Of a stretch of DNA of 27,540 nt, positions 27,502 to 27,540 are shown piece after piece. Under the pieces are notes generated by a model. It saw nothing but the letters and a program-made list of their open reading frames with translations. It was not told the DNA's origin and did not search any database. This DNA comes from JBBECF01 sp040881945. Lineage in GTDB: Bacteria; Pseudomonadota; Alphaproteobacteria; Dongiales; Dongiaceae. Location of the stretch: NCBI GenBank assembly GCA_040881945.1, contig JBBECF010000100.1, positions 1-27,540 on the forward strand. The letters run 5' to 3'. The position numbers and the translations under genes are program-made. The stretch's first letter is position 1; each line of letters opens with the position of its first letter.

Positions 27502-27540
27502 ATGACCATCCGCCTGTTGCCGCCCGGGCTCGTCAACCGC
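27502..27540 (+). CDS. mutL: DNA mismatch repair protein MutL, first 13 codons
   Basis: The last 39 bases read MTIRLLPPGLVNR, the start of MutL (in the family, followed by IAAGEVVERPA). It lies 40 bases after the second M16 gene, as in many alphaproteobacteria. The gene continues past the right edge. MutL links MutS mismatch recognition to strand removal. Despite the short fragment, the motif and location make the call likely. Confidence 0.85.
   Translation, partial: MTIRLLPPGLVNR

Overview
The window reads as a GC-rich chromosomal segment of an alphaproteobacterium, probably Rhodospirillales-like. This rests on gene content and order, not on a marker gene. The block ribF-ileS-lspA-bamF-like lipoprotein-M16-M16-mutL is an alphaproteobacterial housekeeping arrangement. 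The chemoreceptor with a duplicated helical sensor and the BamF/DUF3035 lipoprotein fit the same class. Two runs of N (100 and 10 bases) show this is a draft assembly, probably from a metagenome or short reads. No rRNA, tRNA, CRISPR array, transposase or phage gene is visible.

Left part (1-8200), signalling and accessory genes. A membrane sensor cut by the left edge follows a methyl-accepting chemotaxis protein on the minus strand. The chemoreceptor contains a false assembly gap: the 100 N are flanked by an exact 55-base duplication, and collapsing it restores one 708-residue protein. Divergent from it is a LuxR/NarL-type regulator whose receiver domain has lost the phosphorylated Asp and the conserved Lys. 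A minus-strand pair follows: a catalytically atypical short-chain dehydrogenase (SDR_c10-like) and a BKACE beta-keto acid cleavage enzyme. A palindrome separates the pair from a divergent polytopic GT-C-like membrane protein. An orphan Flp pilin with a strong terminator closes the region.

Middle part (8200-18720). Uracil phosphoribosyltransferase (upp) converges on a two-gene phosphorelay: a 1305-residue hybrid kinase with Cache-like, three PAS, HisKA, HATPase and two receiver domains, then a separate HPt protein joined by an ATGA overlap. A ferric-reductase-like flavocytochrome follows, with an apparent 27-residue single-helix microprotein 11 bases downstream. An MFS transporter and a non-pyrrolysine MttB-family methyltransferase diverge around a perfect 19-bp GC-rich inverted repeat. 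A VapBC-type toxin-antitoxin pair with a probably leaderless transcript comes next.

Right part (18720-27540), mostly housekeeping on the plus strand: a MaoC hydratase, ribF, ileS, lspA, a BamF-like lipoprotein, two M16 peptidase-family subunits (one with HxxEH, one without), and the first 13 codons of mutL. The junction between the M16 genes holds a poly-C run, a 10-N gap and a branched inverted repeat. That repeat appears to supply the ribosome binding site and start codon of the second subunit.

Nothing here amounts to a clear new multi-gene system. The best leads are the microprotein beside the flavocytochrome, the repeat-derived M16 start, the perfect inverted repeat beside mttB, and three CtrA-like sites at signalling and pilin promoters. 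The false gap is a practical correction for anyone using this assembly.
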